Positions 7,167 to 15,231 of a stretch of 64,000 nucleotides of DNA are shown here, piece after piece. Where the stretch lies: the NCBI GenBank assembly GCA_934561115.1, contig CAKTFS010000005.1, forward strand, positions 1-64,000. The letters are read 5' to 3'. This DNA comes from an uncultured Faecalibacterium sp. GTDB lineage: Bacteria; Bacillota; Clostridia; Oscillospirales; Ruminococcaceae. Position 1 is the first letter of the stretch; each line of letters begins with the position of its first letter. The notes beneath the pieces are model-generated. The model saw only the letters and a list, made by a program, of their open reading frames with translations. It did no database searches and had not been told where the DNA came from. The position numbers and the translations under genes were made by a program.

Positions 7167-7577
7167 GAACTCCAAACGATTTGTTCGATGTTGTATAGGC
7201 GTTGTCTTAAATGGTCCTTTTGGGGCAGCCCAAAACTCAGTCATCAAACGGTGTCCACCACGCAGACGCCCTTATATTGTACGAAAGCTCGTCATATTTT
7301 GATTGAAATTCATTTTTTAATCGTGTCAATCCAGATAGGACAACAGCTTGTGATACCATCCGCCGGGCAGAACGCTTACTAAAATATAAGCAATCGACAA
7401 ATTGGCGTACCCACATACATTTCTAGACAGAATCACACCGCAGCAGATGTTTTTCTCAATTGTTTGAGATATATTACTCTGATCGAATCGTCGCCCGTTT
7501 CTGATATGCGTCCTATTGGTGAAAGATTGATAAAGAGGAAGGTATTCGCTGGCGCTCATACCATTTAGATCAACTCC

Positions 7578-7737
7578 AATCTTGACTAAGCTCACAGGTT
7601 CGCTTAGTCAAGATTTCCGTTGGCGTGATCATGTTAACCGAGCGTTTCTGTCCCGTCCTCATGCTTCGGCCGGTCAAGAAGCACTCGGCTAACACAACCA
7701 CGCAAAAAATCAAATAAAGAAAGTCAAATAAAGAGCA
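7578..7737 (-). other. Long perfect hairpin, nested stem and short tandem repeat; possible structured RNA or origin
   Basis: AATCTTGACTAAGC (7578-7591) and its exact complement (7602-7615) form a 14-bp stem with a 10-nt loop and no T tract. Next to it GCGTG (7623-7627) pairs with CACGC (7700-7704), and after a symmetric 5x5 internal loop GTTAACCGAG pairs with CTCGGCTAAC, enclosing GCTTC/GAAGC. The single mismatch is C-A on the + strand but G-U on the minus strand, which favours a minus-strand RNA. A 14-bp tandem repeat (TCAAATAAAGA, 7710 and 7724) follows. The rest of 7167-8023 shows no gene; 7740-8023 is AT-rich with nothing identified beyond a widely spaced TGGCGCA/TGCGCCA pair (7963, 8007). 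Confidence 0.5.
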
Positions 7738-8023
7738 GCGCATGTGCCTATATTTTTCACTTTTCTATATAGTACAGTGAATTTCGTAGGCATCAATTTT
7801 CTGATTTTGTCACCCACCAGACTGTTTTCTTCTGTCCACCTTCAAATCGCTTCTGCTTACTTCCAAGATCATATCCATGGTGCTGCAGCCATTGGAGTGT
7901 TAAGGGTACTGGAGTCACCGCACTAAGATTACTATTACCGAGAATATTACTAGAAGATAGTTTGGCGCATTTTTTGCTATTTATATATATATTATATACC
8001 AAATTTTGCGCCACCAACTATAG

Positions 8024-10453
8024 TCACTGTTTAATCAAAATCCAGAAAGTTTTATCGCGATTCTTGTTTCTCTTATTCTCTCTATCACTTATAATCTTAA
8101 CACCATAACATGGAAGAAATTTATTCAAACCCATCTGACCCGGCTCTCTCCCTTGATATTTTTCAATATAGCCAAAACTCATAATTTTTTCTGTCATTTC
8201 CTCTGAATCCATCGGTTGATTCAGGTGCGCATAGAGCCAATCTTCCAAATCTTTGAACCTATACGCTTTGATGGGTTGGTGTAGGTTAAACATCGCATAC
8301 TTCATAAATGACTCAGGATAATTCGTTGAGCTCATAATGTCATAAAGCATTTCGAGATCGTGCCCTACCTGTTGAAGCCCCAGCGGATTGATATGGTATC
8401 CAGTGACTACATTGTGTTCCAAAATTTTACTCTTATCGATTTTCTTCTGAATCACTTCCGGATTGTCACTATGCAGGTATTTATTAAATTCTTCTTCGCC
8501 TGCCATGTACGCCTGCGCTGGCAAATACTTGTTCAACAGCATACTGCGAAACTTTTTCAGCCCACTGTTTGTGCCCCAGTACCAGTCAAGACTATAATCC
8601 CTGAAATAGACAGTACAGGTGTCATCTGCATCCAAGGATCGCTTGCGTCCGAGTGACTGAGCTATTTCCAGAGGATTCCATTGGTCGATAAAAATATGCT
8701 TCACACCCCGATCTTTCAATCCGATTCCCACACCCATAGCCTTTGTCGTGAATAGAATATCCTTTAGCTGCTGGCCATCCTTCACGCAGACCGACAAATC
8801 GCTGTACTTTTTCTGATGTCTTTCGTTGAAAGGTGAACAATAATATGCGGCCGTATCGCCAAATATTTTTTCCATTTCGGCCAAATCATCGCCAAGCTCC
8901 ATGAACACGATTGCTTTTTCACCCGCTGGAAGGCGTTTCAGGATCGTCACCAGATTGTGTCGGGCATAGAAATAGGCGGCTTTGACGTACTCATAGTACT
9001 GCGGCAACCTATAGATACGTTCAGACTGCGTTGGACCACCTTTCTCTTCCAGAAGTTTCCAAGTATCCCGCCCGGTCGCACTCATATAAACCATGGTATG
9101 GTCTTTCTCTGCCTGTAGGAGGGCATCAAGTGAATAGTGTGTATTGATGTTGAAGGCTGAGAACTCGGACCAGTAGTGGCATTCATCCGCAATGATAATT
9201 CGATGTCTGTCCAATAGCTCTTGAAGGATTCTCTGATCGGATACGTCTCCCTTACAGAGCTGCTCAAGTTTCTGGTAGGTGATAACGGTTAAGACCTCTT
9301 TATATAGATCCCATCCTTCTTCCGAATCATCGCCGAACACCATCAAGTATTCTGCCCTGCGTCGTTTTTCCAGATCTTCATGCAATAGCGTCAACGGGCA
9401 AATCATAAGGATCCGGTTGTCATAATTTCCCTTCAAAAACTGATCAACCGCCCATCCAGCCATCTTCCGGATAACGAATTCACTCTTGCCGCGTCCGGTT
9501 CCCATATCCAGAAGAACTCTCCCGTTCCCCCAATGCTGGAACGCATCACCGATCAATTCTGAAGCATACGCCCACCGCTCCTTCTCCGCCGGGGCGTCCT
9601 CTCCTATCTGTACCAATGGCACGATCGCTTCTGCAGGCACCACTTCTACCTCTGGCACTTCCTCTGCCTCCTGAACGGTACAGCACCCTTCCTGCAGCTC
9701 GGTGGGCTCTGGCGTCTGGAGACTGGATATTCCCTCAGCCTCTGCTCCCGGCTCTGCTGCCTGTTTGGTGGGCTCTGTCCCTTGTTGCATAAGCGTCTCC
9801 GCTGCAATTGCCTCCGGTGCTATTACCCCTTGTGCAGTCGCGTTCACAGCCTCCTTCTCCGGTGCTGTCAGGGCTCCTATCGCATCTGGCGCATTTCCTT
9901 TTGCAGCGTCTGGCGCGGTCTCCCTTGTAGTGTCTAGGTCATCATCCTGTACGCTGTCCGGTGCAGTGTCCCTTACCCTCTCTGGCACATATCCTTCTGT
10001 AGCGTCTGGGACGTTGTCTGGCACCGTGTCTGCAGCGCTCTCTGGCGCATCCCCTGACACATCACCCGGCACGCTATCCACGCCCGGCGGAGCATCCACC
10101 GCCTCATCCAATACAGCGCCCTGTGGGGTGTCTGGTGCACTCTCTGGCTCCATGGCGCAGGACATATCCCCGGCGGCTTGCTCTGTGGCGCTCGTGGCTG
10201 CCTTCTGTGCCTCCAGCTCCGCCCGTCTCTCCTTCGGCGTCATCTTGTTCCAGTGCAGGAACCTGTCCATCTCTTCTAGCGACTCCTGCATCGTCATTTT
10301 TTTAGGGTCCTTGGAGCAATGGAATTCCAGCTCCTCCTCGGGTAGCCGCTTTTCCTCCTCACACTCCTTCAGGTAGTTGTCGTATTCGTACGTCCCGTTC
10401 TTTTCATCAGACAGCTTCAAGAAAAAACCGCCAAATGGCCAATGTGTCTTCAT
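8024..10453 (-). CDS. SF2 (DEAD/DEAH-like) helicase with long acidic linker
   Basis: 809 residues. Helicase motifs: Walker A GTGRGKS (318-324), DECH box (about 423-426), SAT motif III (458-460) and QSLGRKRS motif VI (599-606). The core is therefore about 295-620. Residues 1-90 are charged and helical. Residues about 95-290 form a disordered, Pro/Asp/Ala-rich linker with degenerate PD repeats (TVPDNVPDATEG, DTAPDSVQDDDLD). The C-terminal 190 residues were not recognised. An ATGA overlap couples it to the upstream 10450-10962 gene. It could be the element's replicative helicase or a defence or remodelling ATPase; the sequence does not decide. Confidence 0.85.
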   Translation of the reverse strand: MKTHWPFGGFFLKLSDEKNGTYEYDNYLKECEEEKRLPEEELEFHCSKDPKKMTMQESLEEMDRFLHWNKMTPKERRAELEAQKAATSATEQAAGDMSCAMEPESAPDTPQGAVLDEAVDAPPGVDSVPGDVSGDAPESAADTVPDNVPDATEGYVPERVRDTAPDSVQDDDLDTTRETAPDAAKGNAPDAIGALTAPEKEAVNATAQGVIAPEAIAAETLMQQGTEPTKQAAEPGAEAEGISSLQTPEPTELQEGCCTVQEAEEVPEVEVVPAEAIVPLVQIGEDAPAEKERWAYASELIGDAFQHWGNGRVLLDMGTGRGKSEFVIRKMAGWAVDQFLKGNYDNRILMICPLTLLHEDLEKRRRAEYLMVFGDDSEEGWDLYKEVLTVITYQKLEQLCKGDVSDQRILQELLDRHRIIIADECHYWSEFSAFNINTHYSLDALLQAEKDHTMVYMSATGRDTWKLLEEKGGPTQSERIYRLPQYYEYVKAAYFYARHNLVTILKRLPAGEKAIVFMELGDDLAEMEKIFGDTAAYYCSPFNERHQKKYSDLSVCVKDGQQLKDILFTTKAMGVGIGLKDRGVKHIFIDQWNPLEIAQSLGRKRSLDADDTCTVYFRDYSLDWYWGTNSGLKKFRSMLLNKYLPAQAYMAGEEEFNKYLHSDNPEVIQKKIDKSKILEHNVVTGYHINPLGLQQVGHDLEMLYDIMSSTNYPESFMKYAMFNLHQPIKAYRFKDLEDWLYAHLNQPMDSEEMTEKIMSFGYIEKYQGREPGQMGLNKFLPCYGVKIISDRENKRNKNRDKTFWILIKQ

Positions 10454-10962
10454 ATATTGATATGCCCCTCCTTATAAAAAGGGCGCACAGCCCAGCCATC
10501 TTGCCAGACCATGCGCCGGTTTGTCAGCGCCTGCAACAGACGAATGCGCCCCGTATTCCGGTCATGCCCCATCTGCACAAGCTCACTATCGGTCAGTTCA
10601 TTGCAGAGCTCATAGGCGGCAGCGATATAGCTCCGCAGTACAGGCTTTGGTTCAAGCCGCACCTCATAATAGTAGGTCGGCTCCTCTGCCGTCTCCTGAA
10701 CAACAGCCTCCATGCTGCAGCTGATCTCCAGTTCGGGGTTGCCTTCTGCATCTGAGGTAGGCGTAATGGTCATATCCGTACCATCGCAAAAACGCATCGT
10801 AATGCCCTTACCGACCGTGGAATCCCTTTGATCCGGGCAGATGCATCCGCCCGCCGGGGTCGTTTTCCCGGACAGCGCTGCGTTTAGAATAAGCGATGCT
10901 TCCCGCTCTTCTTCAGGTGTTTCGGCATGGACCTCTGCACCGTTCATATAAATATCGATCAT
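10450..10962 (-). CDS. Small-family paralogue 1 with C-terminal extension
   Basis: 170 residues, family unknown. The N-terminal about 95 residues share a pattern with the products of 11844-12143 and 10988-11344: MI-[DE]-[IL]-Y at the start, then LxGKTxxxGxC, a DGTxMxI core and GNPELEISC. The C-terminal 75 residues (EPTYYYEVRLEPKPVLRSYI onward) are unique to this copy. ATG 10962 follows AGGAGG; the stop overlaps the helicase start as ATGA, implying translational coupling. The function is unknown; the cysteine pair GGCICP is notable. Confidence 0.7.
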   Translation of the reverse strand: MIDIYMNGAEVHAETPEEEREASLILNAALSGKTTPAGGCICPDQRDSTVGKGITMRFCDGTDMTITPTSDAEGNPELEISCSMEAVVQETAEEPTYYYEVRLEPKPVLRSYIAAAYELCNELTDSELVQMGHDRNTGRIRLLQALTNRRMVWQDGWAVRPFYKEGHINI

Positions 10963-10987
10963 AGTCGTTTCCCTCCTGTTTGGTTGA

Positions 10988-11344
10988 TTAAAAAAGTGTA
11001 TCAATGCCCGGATCATTCCTCCAGTCATATGCCGTGGGGACAATTTTTTCGTCCGCATCATTCTGGTAGGGTACAGAATGGCAGTCGATTTTCAGTAACG
11101 CTCTCCCATCATCGCTGAGGTACGGCAAGAAAGTGATTACCATGTCACACTCCCAATCCGGCGCATCAGCCAGCTTCAACGTAATTCCTTCGCAGGGATT
11201 CAGACTGTCGTGGGGTGTGTCTGTGCAGGTACCATAGATCAAAGCCTTCCCTTCCAGCACATCCCTCAACGCCCCCAGCGCCGATGCGTCATTCTTACGT
11301 TCATTCGTCCGGATCGTTACTGCGTCTTCGTGATTGTAGTTCAT
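10988..11344 (-). CDS. Small-family paralogue 2
   Basis: 118 residues, unrecognised. It is the most diverged of three neighbouring relatives: LRDVLEGKALIYGTCTDTPH aligns with the LxGKTxxxGxC block, and YLSDDGRALLKIDCHSV with the G-x-PELxIxC block. AGGAGG precedes ATG 11344. It lies 25 bp upstream of paralogue 1 in the same transcript, so they are probably co-expressed with the helicase. Confidence 0.65.
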   Translation of the reverse strand: MNYNHEDAVTIRTNERKNDASALGALRDVLEGKALIYGTCTDTPHDSLNPCEGITLKLADAPDWECDMVITFLPYLSDDGRALLKIDCHSVPYQNDADEKIVPTAYDWRNDPGIDTLF

Positions 11345-11469
11345 AATTGTACCTCCTGCGCGATGCGCGCACATGTAATTTTTTTGCAAGCGTCTTTTGC
11401 ATTCGTGGTTAGCTATATCAAACCTTTTGCTCGTACTACAGTGTCAGGATACCGCTGCTTGTCTTCTGT

Positions 11470-11778
11470 TCACGGCTTCACCCCCTCCATCATCTCCTCT
11501 TCCATTGCGCTCTTCATTACACGGGCACCCATCTCGAACCCTTTCATAAAGCAAAATTCCATTCCCCTGCGTGCTACCTGTACAGACAGATGGCAGATAT
11601 CCGACAGGACGCTCTGCGGCATTCCTGTTGCCAACGCATAATCCTCCAAGTAGCGTTCAAATGCGTCTGCAGCTTCCTTGAGCTCCGCCGACTCTCTGAA
11701 ATCCACCAGATCATTCAGGTTTACATAGAGTTCCTCCTCATCGTCAATCAGGTTCTCTCTTACGTTATTTTCAACCAT
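11470..11778 (-). CDS. Hypothetical helical protein, 102 residues
   Basis: Not recognised. Acidic N-terminus (LIDDEEELYVNLNDLVDF) followed by predicted helices (SAELKEAADAFERYLEDYAL, then ICHLSVQVARRGMEFCFMKG) and an acidic Met-rich tail. AAAGGAG precedes ATG 11778; two in-frame upstream codons are weaker. It sits between paralogues 2 and 3 in the same leftward run. Confidence 0.65.
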   Translation of the reverse strand: MVENNVRENLIDDEEELYVNLNDLVDFRESAELKEAADAFERYLEDYALATGMPQSVLSDICHLSVQVARRGMEFCFMKGFEMGARVMKSAMEEEMMEGVKP

Positions 11779-11843
11779 GTTATAGCTCCTTTTCATTAAA
11801 ATATATTTTTGAAAACAGGTACATTGTCGGTGCGGTGCTCGCC

Positions 11844-12143
11844 TTAGTCGTAATTCGAGACCCTCTGGTACATTCCCTCAACAGTCTCCTCCGTAACGCA
11901 TCTGATAAGCAGCTCCGGCTCGCCCGCCTCATTCAGGATAGGCCTAATCCGCAGCATTGTGCCGTCGTCCAGATGGTACAGCAGCCCCTTGTGCAGCGGA
12001 GCATCGTAAAAGCAGGGCATGATGCACATCCCCGTGTCGGCCGTCTTTCCAGCCAAGATGTTGTTGAGTGCCGCCTCTGCATACTGCTCCTCTTCACGGT
12101 TCTCGGGCAGAAGATTTGCATCATTGAAGTAAAGTTCGATCAT
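11844..12143 (-). CDS. Small-family paralogue 3
   Basis: 99 residues. It aligns throughout with the first 95 residues of the 10450-10962 product: MIELYFNDANLLPENREEEQ versus MIDIYMNGAEVHAETPEEER, then ILAGKTADTGMCIMP, a LDDGTMLRIRP core and GEPELLIRC. AAAGGAG precedes ATG 12143. The conserved GK and Cys positions suggest a compact fold, but no named family was recognised. Confidence 0.7.
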   Translation of the reverse strand: MIELYFNDANLLPENREEEQYAEAALNNILAGKTADTGMCIMPCFYDAPLHKGLLYHLDDGTMLRIRPILNEAGEPELLIRCVTEETVEGMYQRVSNYD

Positions 12144-12159
12144 ATCAGTTCTCCTTTCA

Positions 12160-12480
12160 TTATGCACATTTGTTGTTTCGTTCGTTCTTCAGAGTTGGGG
12201 GCAAAGCCTTGTCCGCCGGGCAGATGGACTGCAGCAGCCCCCGCGCCTCGCTCTCCAACCGCTGGAGCTCGGCACGCACCTGCTCCCATTCCTTCAGCTC
12301 CCCGCTGGCGACTCCCTCACGGATCGTGCGCCTTACTGCTTCTGCCAGCGCCTCCTCCAGCCTTGCATGATAGGTGCAAATATCGTACTCCACCCCGCCG
12401 TCGGCCTTCGCATGCGCTTTTTTCAACGCATAATACACGCTGCTCGCGTCCAGATAATAATTCTTCCAAATTTTTATCAA
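12160..12480 (-). CDS. Hypothetical protein, start uncertain
   Basis: Read as 106 residues from TTG 12480 because GAGGTG lies 6 nt upstream; an in-frame ATG at 12576 would add 32 residues but lacks a good ribosome site. The body is helical (IWKNYYLDASSVYYALKKAH; EALAEAVRRTIREGVASGEL; a coiled coil VRAELQRLESEARGLLQ). No family was recognised. It is the first gene after the ATPase in the leftward run. Confidence 0.6.
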   Translation of the reverse strand: MIKIWKNYYLDASSVYYALKKAHAKADGGVEYDICTYHARLEEALAEAVRRTIREGVASGELKEWEQVRAELQRLESEARGLLQSICPADKALPPTLKNERNNKCA

Positions 12481-12863
12481 TTTCAACACCTCTAAATTAT
12501 ATTTTTTGTTTATTTTGCCAGAGTTCACACACAGTTTCCCTTGTTGGCAGGATGCTGCCCGGGCTCTATGTTTCATACGACATATGGTTCCCCCTTTGAA
12601 TTGAATCGTGTCTTTTAGAACGGTCTTGCTGTCTGCTCCCAACCGTACTAAAGCAGGCCAGATCTTTCACCCTACCAGCGCTATGGGATTTTCAGCGGTC
12701 TACTGCACTGCATGCCACTTCCTCCTTTTTTGCCCCTGTTATGGCGACCTCAGCCTTGCAAAGCAGGGCTCAACATTGCAAAGGCAGAAATTTTGTTTTT
12801 TTACTTTTCATCGATATTTTTCGCCAACATTGCAAAATTGCAATCATACACCCTCAGCAGCCG
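12481..12863. other. Intergenic stretch with a spaced direct repeat
   Basis: About 380 bp with no credible gene. AACATTGCAAA occurs at 12772-12782 and 12836-12846, 64 bp apart, and CTTGCAAAGC lies nearby. These could be regulator sites for the downstream minus-strand genes. Confidence 0.35.
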
Positions 12864-14069
12864 TTACGCCACTGCCGTGCTCCGTGTCAGGGCTGTAACG
12901 CCGCAGACTCCGACCTCTGGTACAATTTGCCGGACGTTTTTGATGAGGCCGTCGCCACTCAGTGCGCTGCGCGCATGGTTATAGGTACTTTCACTGCATC
13001 CAGTTTTTTCCATAACCAGTCGCTGAAGCTCCTTGCTGACCATACGGTTCCCCGGGGCGGCATTCAACGTACGCAGGATCTCTCTCTGAACTTCTGCATA
13101 CTTCTGCCCTTTATTGTCCGGCTTCTCCCGACAAAAATCCTCGTCCTTCCAATCCGAAGTCGAGTCAAACTTCAGCCTTACCGTCTTGATCCCCCTGGCC
13201 TCTACCGTCTCGGTGGTAAAAAGGATCGTATCCGCCGGTACACCATAGCTGCTCTTTTCGTGAGAGACGTAGCTTTTGCTGCCATCCCTCGTATGCCCCA
13301 TGATCAGCACGCTGCGGGCGGTGTCCCATAGCTCACCCGATCCATTCAGGCGCTTGCGCCCAAACGCGGATGGATTTTTGTTGGTATGCGTCACCAGCAG
13401 AATGGCAAACCCCTGTTGCTGTGCCAGCATGCGCAGGTCCTGAAGCATCTTCCGCATCTGTTGGCGGTTGTTCATATTGGCAGAATTTGGCAAAAACGCC
13501 TGAAGTGGGTCAATAACCAGCACCAGCGGATCCGCTGCAATGATCCAGTTCACCAGATCCGGGTCGCCGAGATAGGGCATTTTCCCCTTCTTCTCGTAGT
13601 ATACATCAGAATCAATCACCACGACCTTACCCAGATCAGCACCAGCAGCAGCCATCCGCGGGCACAGCACAGCATCGATAGGGTCCTCACCTGCAAGGAT
13701 CACAACGTTGCCCGTGCGGTCGGGTGCCTGTGGAAAAACCTCTGTGGCCTCGCCCATGGTCAGGGATCTCGCGATCTGCGCCACGAACTGCCCCTTGCCT
13801 ACACCGCCGTCACCGCAAAGCAGCGTGATTTCGCCGCGCTGCAGACGTCCGGATGCCAACATTTCATGATTTTTTGGCGTCACATCGCTCAACCGCTGAA
13901 GAACAACGCCGCTCTGGTTCAAAGCATCCAGCTCAAGCTCCGCTACTCCCCCAGCGAGGTCTGCGGGCGCTGCAACGGGCGCGATATCCTGTACCACCCC
14001 CTCGTCAACCACCTGTGCCTTCATGGGCAACTGCAGCAGATTCGTATCAAAACTGTAATTTTTTTCCAT
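12864..14069 (-). CDS. RepA-like RecA-fold ATPase (AAA_25 type)
   Basis: 401 residues. The Walker A loop GDGGVGKGQ is at about 86-94 after the beta-strand EITLLC; Walker B is LVLVIDPLQAF (about 180-190), followed by a LLVTHTNK sensor-like strand. This is the layout of RepA/RSF1010-like replicative helicases and phage helicase loaders. The last about 75 residues (YAEVQREILRTLNAAPGNRM, CSESTYNHARSALSGDGLIK) look like a winged helix. ATG 14069 follows AAGGAGG by 9 nt; a GTG two codons earlier is possible. It probably acts in element replication. A promoter and GC-rich leader lie upstream. Confidence 0.8.
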   Translation of the reverse strand: MEKNYSFDTNLLQLPMKAQVVDEGVVQDIAPVAAPADLAGGVAELELDALNQSGVVLQRLSDVTPKNHEMLASGRLQRGEITLLCGDGGVGKGQFVAQIARSLTMGEATEVFPQAPDRTGNVVILAGEDPIDAVLCPRMAAAGADLGKVVVIDSDVYYEKKGKMPYLGDPDLVNWIIAADPLVLVIDPLQAFLPNSANMNNRQQMRKMLQDLRMLAQQQGFAILLVTHTNKNPSAFGRKRLNGSGELWDTARSVLIMGHTRDGSKSYVSHEKSSYGVPADTILFTTETVEARGIKTVRLKFDSTSDWKDEDFCREKPDNKGQKYAEVQREILRTLNAAPGNRMVSKELQRLVMEKTGCSESTYNHARSALSGDGLIKNVRQIVPEVGVCGVTALTRSTAVA

Positions 14070-14272
14070 GTTCACATTCCTCCTTGTCTAAATAAATTTT
14101 TGACGATGTTCCATTTTCAAGGTGCTCCACCCCGCTTTCACAGGGTAGTCGCCTGCTCCGTCGTTCAAGGGCAGCTCCCGAGTTGCCTCGGTCACCGCCC
14201 CCGCACGCGGGGCACGCTTGTCGGGATGTCGAGCACGTCCGGGGCTTTCCCGGCCGCTCTCTCCTCCTCGGG
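14070..14272 (-). ncRNA. Candidate structured leader RNA of the ATPase gene
   Basis: A GC-rich island about 200 nt long in otherwise AT-rich intergenic DNA, beginning just after a promoter. Minus-strand stems: CCGGG/CCCGG (14239-14253), GCCCC/GGGGC (about 14197-14214), CCGAG-GCAA-CTCGG with a GNRA tetraloop (14178-14191), and an 8-bp stem at 14127-14148. GAGCAC (14231-14236) can pair with GTGCTC (14122-14127) to close a multibranch domain. Two pairs of the 8-bp stem are G-U on the minus strand and C-A on the plus strand, supporting minus-strand transcription. No known class was recognised. Confidence 0.5.
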
Positions 14273-14278
14273 TGCATA

Positions 14279-14307
14279 AGCATAACACACTCTCCAGGAT
14301 TTGTCTA
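14279..14307 (-). promoter_or_regulatory. Putative sigma-A promoter for leader RNA and ATPase
   Basis: TAGACA (14307-14302), a 17-bp spacer and TATGCT (14284-14279) on the minus strand; transcription would begin near 14272. Confidence 0.55.
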
Positions 14308-14510
14308 GGGGTTTTTCGAAAAAAGTTTCACCAGACGCGCTACAAGGCATCTCTGGCTCGTTTTGTAGTTTTTTATCATAAATCACTATGCAAGACGTAA
14401 AAAGCCGTTGTAGAGGCTCTAAGGCCTGTTTACAGTAATATATGCGCAATATCACAGGTCGTAAGAAATGTCAAGTGTTGTCCACCCCTTTTGTTGCACG
14501 TACAACCAAC

Positions 14511-14658
14511 ACATCAAGATACCAGTCATGTCACTTCGTCGACCAGTTTCACCTCTGCCGCCCGCGCCATAAACATATCAGAATACTAGTCATATCTCCT
14601 TATCATTCCATTCTGCTTTCGTTTCCTGCACAACATCACATCAATATACTGGTTATGT
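14511..14658. repeat. Three 21-bp direct repeats spaced 63-64 bp
   Basis: AYATCANNATACYRGTYATRT at 14511-14531, 14575-14595 and 14638-14658. Spacing is near six helical turns, which suggests ordered binding by one protein, such as a replication initiator (iterons) or integrase arm sites. The matched core is ATACYRGTYAT. Confidence 0.65.
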
Positions 14659-14659
14659 A

Positions 14660-15170
14660 GATTTGTCAGGATCAACTCCGCCATTGCACCTAACCCGCTT
14701 TCCGTATGTTACTGTCGTCAGCATTCTCGATTTCCATTCTTGTACTTTTTCTCAATCATTTGAATCCATTCTGTTGAGTCCATAATATTGCTTTTTAGCA
14801 TTAGAATTCATAAATTTTAAATCAGCAAGAATTCACCAAATTATAACGGGCATTTTTTAGTCGTTGTACCGTTTTATTTTCTTTCATTAATTTTCAAAGC
14901 CATTCAACTCACCTTATTATAAATATATAAAATACATTATTATAATATATAGGCATTTCACAGCTTTTCCTAAATGCAGAAATTTCATCGCATTAGCGTC
15001 TATTTTTTCTTCATTGTTTTTCCAGCTATGTTTTTCCTCTTTATAAATAGATATAAGGCTCAGTTCAACGCTTCTTTATATTTTCTTTTTTATCGTTTAT
15101 ACGTCGTTTTTACATTAATTAAATCTTGTACTTTTCATTGTTCTTCTTTTACAATCGAATCAACAGAATT
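14660..15170. other. AT-rich intergenic DNA without genes
   Basis: About 510 bp, strongly AT-rich, with runs such as TATAAATATATAAAATAC near 14920-14950. No coding signal or clear hairpin was seen. Its position between the direct repeats and the integrase terminator would suit a replication origin's unwinding region, which is inference only. Confidence 0.4.
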
Positions 15171-15212
15171 AAAACAAAAAGAGCAGCCCCACCACCCGGC
15201 GGGACTACTCTT
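15171..15212 (-). terminator. Rho-independent terminator of the second integrase
   Basis: On the minus strand a 12-bp stem with two G-U pairs (15212-15201 with 15190-15179) is followed by T5. Confidence 0.8.
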
Positions 15213-15231
15213 GAAGTGTACGATTCAGTTT

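Noticed and set aside
7188-7595. Open frames at 7188-7382 (+) and 7326-7595 (-)
   Set aside because: Low-complexity translations without ribosome sites; the minus-strand frame would start inside the loop of the 14-bp hairpin.
7793-8017. 74-codon minus-strand frame downstream of the helicase
   Set aside because: No ribosome site, AT-rich non-coding composition, no recognisable fold.
14192-14455. 87-codon minus-strand frame upstream of the ATPase gene
   Set aside because: It overlaps the promoter and GC-rich stems; the composition is explained by structured RNA. Not fully excluded.
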